Source: an archaeon (GTDB taxonomy: Archaea > Asgardarchaeota > Hermodarchaeia > Hermodarchaeales > Hermodarchaeaceae). Taken from it: a DNA stretch of 5,926 nt. Positions 1-3,180 of this stretch are shown here, one piece after another. The notes beneath the pieces were generated by a model. It had not been told where the DNA came from. It did no database searches and saw only the letters and a list, made by a program, of their open reading frames with translations. The position numbers and the translations under genes were made by a program. The stretch spans positions 1-5,926 of the forward strand of contig JABXGY010000119.1 of NCBI GenBank assembly GCA_016550395.1, in the 5' to 3' direction. How positions within the stretch are numbered: the first letter of the stretch is position 1; each line of letters begins with the position of its first letter.

Positions 1-2097
1 CCTCGCGAACCCATTATTGAAGCCTTTTTAGAAGATCAACCTCTTTACCCAAAGGTCCGGTACGAGGATTCAGATAGCCATGCCTGGCTTGAACCACCTG
101 CAACTATTGTTGGAAATTGGACAACGGGAACGATTACCTTCAATTACGTCTCTGGAACCGGTTACTATGAGTCAGAGATTAATGCTCAGGATCCAGGGAC
201 CGTTGGACAATTTTGGATCCGGGTGAATGCTAGTAAAAGCTTCTATGGTGATGCCTATTGTTTCATTCTCATTGATTTGGTGTCTGAAACGGATGTCGAG
301 TCACCAGACGTAGGAGGCGTTGAAGTGCCCTGGAGAGGAAATACTACGGTCTCTGTCCATTATACTCAGAAGATTGGTGGTGGCGTAACACTGGCAACGG
401 TAACTTGTAACTGGACCGCTGGATTCTACACCATCAGTGAAGGGGTCGATGGCTGGTATTACATTGAATTGAATAGTAGTGGTCCAGGTGCTATTGGCAA
501 TTACATGATGAACGTCACTCTTTATCGTGAGCGTTATCAACGACAACAAATCCGGATTCCCATTTTTGTAACGCCAATGACCCTCATAGTCACTACGACG
601 GTGAGCGAACCTGTCAATGTTACGTATGGTGAAGATTTCTGGGTGGAAATCTATGTTCAAAACTTCCTCTACGAAGACTACGATGATGCCAATGTTACCT
701 TCTCATGGACGGGAGGCACGAAATTTAATGCAACTGGCATTAATGGGCTCTATGGAGTCTGGTTCAATTCCTCGGCAGGTGATATTGGAATACATTATCT
801 GACAGCTTATATTGAAGGTCCTAATGTCATTCCTACAGTCCATCGTGTTTTGGTTTTTGTCAAACAAATAGGCAGTGTCCTTGATACGGTTCCTTCAGGT
901 CGATACAGTCTTGGTTTCATCGTTGGTGAGTCCTTCGCACTACCAGTAAACTTTACAACAGAGTATGGTGACCCAGTGCAATTTGCGAATGTCACCTATT
1001 ATGTAGGCCATCTATATGGATCGTATATCGAAGTCGCACCAGGTATCTATAACATAACAATTGATACCACGGGATTAGGCGCCGGCTCATATACGATATA
1101 TGTTACAGCCTCATCACCTAATGTTGACTCACAGTCCAGAGCCGTTAGTCTGATACTGGTTCTCATCCCTGCTGATATTGAACCCGAAAACCCTGTATTA
1201 TTGGTATACTGGGGTGACAGTTTCAATGTCACCGTGTTTTACCGCAATCTGATCAATGACTCCGCAATTCTAGGTGCCAATATTTTTTACTTCTGGGGTG
1301 ACCTCAATGGAACTCTTATAGCTAATGGCACAGCAGGCTGGTATACGGTAGCTCTACCCAGCGACATTTTTGCCGCTGGTGCCATCTATGATGTCACTCT
1401 CTCCTGTCAACACCCCAGCTATCAATTCTCACTAGCCACAGTAACAATCAACATTCTCTCAGTTCCAACAGATCTTGCCCTTAACCGTGTAGTTACATAC
1501 TACTACATCGACGGTCAAACCATCCAAACTGAACTCCCTCTTGTAGGATGGCAAGTCCCCCGAGGAGAAATCCTTTGGCTCTACTTCAACTTTACCGATT
1601 GGAACGATGATCTAATCATTGGCGCGACCGGTGTGTACAATTGGGATCTGGGAAGCGGATTAATGGAATATGAGAATGGCATTTACATTGCTAAAATCAA
1701 TATGACCGATGTCTCTCCTGGGAACTATTTCCTCAGCGTTACGTTAACCCGACAAAACTATGAACGCGCAACTATCACACAAATGGAACTCACCGTCATC
1801 GCCATCCCCATTGCTATCACAGGAATCCAGGACAGCATCGAAGTATTTACCGGCGATGCTTTCACTATCACTGTACGGCTTGAAGATATCTACCACAACT
1901 TAACCGTTAATACAGCTACACTCTACATCACCATCCCGGTCTTAAACATCGAAGAAGCAGAAATGATTAACAATGGTGATGGCAGCTACTCCTATATCCC
2001 GATTAGCTTCCCCTTCGAAGGCTCCTTTGAAATCCGCATCCGCTCCGACGCCCCCATCATCTACGCGCAAGCCCAACTCTCCGTCACAGCACGAGTC
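1..2097 (+). repeat. Array of seven Ig-like repeat units in the ectodomain of the first protein
   Basis: Approximate units by residue: 1-94 (cut by the window), 95-191, 192-290, 291-389, 390-488, 489-602, 603-699. Units two to seven align on a hinge motif near their start: PWRGNTTVSVHY, TYGEDFWVEIYV, IVGESFALPVNF, YWGDSFNVTVFY, PRGEILWLYFNF and FTGDAFTITVRL. Most then have an Ala-Asn/Thr-x-x-Y/F-x-W strand, a G-x-Y strand, an acidic or Ser/Thr-Gly turn, and a second G-x-Y-x-hydrophobic strand; the last unit is the most divergent. Several junctions carry a proline (TPM, IPA, VPT, IPI). The pattern is typical of an extended beta-sandwich stalk. The repeats are diverged at both DNA and protein level, so they are old duplications. 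Boundaries are good to roughly ten residues. Confidence 0.75.
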
Positions 2098-2757
2098 ACA
2101 CTTCATCCCATCGTCGCACAAGGCCTACGCTTCGGATTAATAGCCGCAATCATCGGCATCATCCTCCTTATGGCCTGGATGGCCTATACGCGTGTTTTTG
2201 CCATCCCCTGGCTTGTCCGGAAGATGCGCAAAATGTCCACCACCCTCGGTAAAGGCAAAACCCCACACCTATCTAATCGCGACGTCAGACGAATAGCTAC
2301 ACGCCCTGATTCCATGACCGGCATCGCTGAACCCGCCTATGATGCCATTGGCATCGCTGTTGCCACCACCGTCATGCCTGCCGCCATTACCATCGAAGAA
2401 CGCGAAGCCGAAGATGAAATCATCTGGCAAGAACTGGAAAAACTCAAAGGCCTTGGCCACGACCAGAAACTCGAACTCTTCGAAGAAATGAAACGCATCC
2501 CTCCCAAAGACCGTGTCTGGTTCATCGAAGACCTCAAAGCCCAAATGGCCGATGGCACCCGCTTCGGGCGTGTAACCGCTGAACCAACTCCAGTCCCCGA
2601 AGGCGTTGATCCCAGTGTCCATGCCAGACTTCAATCCCTCGAAGCCCTCGGACCTGAAGAAAAGGAGGCTGTCATTGAACAACTCCGTGGTCTTTCAAAA
2701 GAGGAACAAGAAGAGGTTATTGGGGCCCTCGAAGAAACCGAACGAGGAAGCAGTTAA
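1..2757 (+). CDS. Large Ig-like-repeat surface protein with C-terminal membrane anchor and cytoplasmic helical tail (5' partial)
   Basis: The frame is open from base 1, so the start codon lies upstream; 918 residues are visible before the TAA. The GTG at 223 is an internal valine, since the preceding codons continue the same domain. Residues 1-699 form seven beta-rich Ig-like units; most contain a W/G-G-D/E-x-F stretch followed by alternating hydrophobics, then a late G-x-Y strand. Residues 711-730 are a strong transmembrane helix, followed by a basic stop-transfer stretch (RKMRKM at 740-745). The tail (about 731-918) is charged and helical. I count 20 N-X-S/T sequons between residues 39 and 633 and none after the membrane helix, which supports an outside ectodomain and an inside tail. 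Only three cysteines are seen (87, 136, 469). No catalytic motif was recognised. Likely role: adhesin, receptor or envelope protein; specific function unknown. Coding status is near certain, the architecture is well supported, the function is not. Confidence 0.93.
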   Translation, partial: PREPIIEAFLEDQPLYPKVRYEDSDSHAWLEPPATIVGNWTTGTITFNYVSGTGYYESEINAQDPGTVGQFWIRVNASKSFYGDAYCFILIDLVSETDVESPDVGGVEVPWRGNTTVSVHYTQKIGGGVTLATVTCNWTAGFYTISEGVDGWYYIELNSSGPGAIGNYMMNVTLYRERYQRQQIRIPIFVTPMTLIVTTTVSEPVNVTYGEDFWVEIYVQNFLYEDYDDANVTFSWTGGTKFNATGINGLYGVWFNSSAGDIGIHYLTAYIEGPNVIPTVHRVLVFVKQIGSVLDTVPSGRYSLGFIVGESFALPVNFTTEYGDPVQFANVTYYVGHLYGSYIEVAPGIYNITIDTTGLGAGSYTIYVTASSPNVDSQSRAVSLILVLIPADIEPENPVLLVYWGDSFNVTVFYRNLINDSAILGANIFYFWGDLNGTLIANGTAGWYTVALPSDIFAAGAIYDVTLSCQHPSYQFSLATVTINILSVPTDLALNRVVTYYYIDGQTIQTELPLVGWQVPRGEILWLYFNFTDWNDDLIIGATGVYNWDLGSGLMEYENGIYIAKINMTDVSPGNYFLSVTLTRQNYERATITQMELTVIAIPIAITGIQDSIEVFTGDAFTITVRLEDIYHNLTVNTATLYITIPVLNIEEAEMINNGDGSYSYIPISFPFEGSFEIRIRSDAPIIYAQAQLSVTARVTLHPIVAQGLRFGLIAAIIGIILLMAWMAYTRVFAIPWLVRKMRKMSTTLGKGKTPHLSNRDVRRIATRPDSMTGIAEPAYDAIGIAVATTVMPAAITIEEREAEDEIIWQELEKLKGLGHDQKLELFEEMKRIPPKDRVWFIEDLKAQMADGTRFGRVTAEPTPVPEGVDPSVHARLQSLEALGPEEKEAVIEQLRGLSKEEQEEVIGALEETERGSS
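2131..2190 (+). other. Transmembrane helix coding segment of the first protein
   Basis: Residues 711-730 (FGLIAAIIGIILLMAWMAYT) are uninterrupted hydrophobic or small residues. They are preceded by Arg710 and followed by Arg731, a short aromatic stretch and then the basic cluster RKMRKM. The positive charges on the C-terminal side place the N-terminal repeats outside and the tail in the cytoplasm. Confidence 0.88.
2434..2538 (+). repeat. Cytoplasmic tail helical repeat, copy 1
   Basis: Residues 812-846 begin LEKLKGLGHDQKLELFEEMK. They align without gaps to residues 877-911: leucines at offsets 0, 3, 6 and 33, glycine at 7, lysine at 11 and glutamate at 16 are identical. The pattern suggests helix-turn-helix hairpins with a short loop at the LG and at the middle PP/SK position. 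Function is unknown; a protein-interaction module on the cytoplasmic side is plausible. Confidence 0.7.
2629..2733 (+). repeat. Cytoplasmic tail helical repeat, copy 2
   Basis: Residues 877-911 begin LQSLEALGPEEKEAVIEQLR. This is the second copy of the 35-residue motif, separated from the first by a linker of about 30 residues rich in Pro, Thr and Gly (847-876). It lies only seven residues from the C-terminus, so the protein ends with this module. Confidence 0.7.
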
Positions 2758-2902
2758 AAACACCCCAATTCGAAGCCATACCCCCCCTTACTCCATAATA
2801 TATCCTCAAAGTTGGTTATAGTGTAACAAAGAACTCAAACAATACCTCTTCTCAAAATATCATCATAGCACTTGACTAGATGAAGAATCTAAATTGTCGA
2901 CG

Positions 2903-2916
2903 CTAAATCTATTTAG
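2903..2916. repeat. Perfect palindrome CTAAAT-CT-ATTTAG
   Basis: Six-base arms (2903-2908 and 2911-2916) are exact reverse complements around a two-base centre. It is too AT-rich and too short-looped to be a stable hairpin, so a protein-binding site is more plausible than a terminator. It is followed directly by a weaker pair, GTCT at 2916-2919 and AGAC at 2928-2931. Confidence 0.45.
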
Positions 2917-2939
2917 TCTTAATTATTAGACCGATTTTA

Positions 2940-2956
2940 CAATAATCAGATTATTG
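2940..2956. repeat. Perfect palindrome CAATAATC-A-GATTATTG
   Basis: Eight-base arms (2940-2947 and 2949-2956) match exactly around a single A. It lies 123 bases upstream of the TTG start and just upstream of the TATA-like stretch, where an archaeal transcription factor site would fit. Alternatively, a seven-base-pair stem with a CAG loop followed by the T-run at 2963-2967 could help end transcription of the first gene. Confidence 0.5.
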
Positions 2957-2962
2957 CATTAA

Positions 2963-2967
2963 TTTTT
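2963..2967 (+). terminator. Candidate T-run terminator of the first gene
   Basis: Five consecutive T on the coding strand lie about 205 bases past the stop codon, just after the palindrome at 2940-2956. Archaeal RNA polymerase can terminate at T-rich runs without a hairpin. It is a short run and the distance is large, so the call is weak. Confidence 0.25.
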
Positions 2968-2993
2968 AGTTAAGTTACGATTTCAAGAAAGAC

Positions 2994-3001
2994 AAATAAA
3001 A
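2994..3001 (+). promoter_or_regulatory. Candidate archaeal TATA box of the second gene
   Basis: AAATAAAA is preceded by a purine-rich stretch (aagaaagac) that could act as the TFB recognition element. A start site about 25 bases downstream would give a leader of roughly 50 bases, which suits a gene with a Shine-Dalgarno site. Other AT-rich stretches nearby could serve equally well. Confidence 0.3.
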
Positions 3002-3065
3002 CCTCAAACATGAGCTAGTAATACAGCGGTACCATCAGCCAGGGCTACAGCACCGACCTAATTTC

Positions 3066-3071
3066 GAGGTG
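3066..3071 (+). promoter_or_regulatory. Shine-Dalgarno site deciding the TTG start of the second gene
   Basis: GAGGTG is complementary to six bases of the conserved archaeal 16S rRNA 3' end (CACCUC). The spacer to the TTG at 3079 is seven bases. An in-frame stop lies upstream at 3019-3021 and no ATG or GTG lies between it and this TTG, so the site and the signal peptide together fix the start. Confidence 0.8.
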
Positions 3072-3078
3072 TATTCCT

Positions 3079-3180
3079 TTGAGTAAAAAAACTAGTTTCT
3101 TGACTGTTTGTGTGCTCCTCTTTATTGTCATTTTTCTGTCTCCCACAGGAATGAATCTTGATGAAAGGGTGTTTGCGGCT
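3079..3180 (+). other. Signal peptide coding segment of the second protein
   Basis: SKKTSFLTVCVLLFIVIFL after the initiator gives a short basic n-region and a hydrophobic core of about 14 residues. A polar region and VFAA follow before the proline-rich mature start (PPNSP). It fits Sec export. The alternative is an uncleaved N-terminal anchor, since the distance from the core to VFAA is rather long. Confidence 0.8.

Larger units (their letters stand above)
2758..3078. other. Non-coding spacer between the two genes
   Basis: These 321 bases are AT-rich, apart from a run of seven C at 2781-2787. Stops break the frames and no convincing small gene is seen. The spacer holds three inverted repeats between 2903 and 2956, a five-T run at 2963-2967, a weak TATA-like stretch at 2994-3001 and the ribosome binding site of the next gene at 3066-3071. 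The part nearest the first gene (2758-2900) has no T-rich stretch and no clear hairpin; a TATA-like stretch, ataatata, occurs at 2796-2803. The size and the contents suggest the second gene is transcribed from its own promoter here. Confidence 0.8.

Noticed and set aside
2269..2682. Minus-strand open frame of 137 codons
   Set aside because: It lies antisense to the charged tail of the first gene; its Phe-rich translation is what the reverse of Glu/Lys codons gives, and it has no credible ribosome site.
223..2757. Taking the GTG at 223 as the start of the first gene
   Set aside because: The frame is open back to base 1, the upstream residues continue the same Ig-like pattern, and no signal peptide follows this GTG. 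It is an internal valine.
2781..2787. Run of seven C after the first gene
   Set aside because: Considered as a phase-variation tract or terminator part, but it lies outside any coding frame and has no pairing G-run or following T-run.
2606..2821. Small open frame overlapping the end of the first gene and running into the spacer
   Set aside because: It is mostly inside the first gene in another frame, has no ribosome binding site, and its translation is low-complexity and basic like a shadow.
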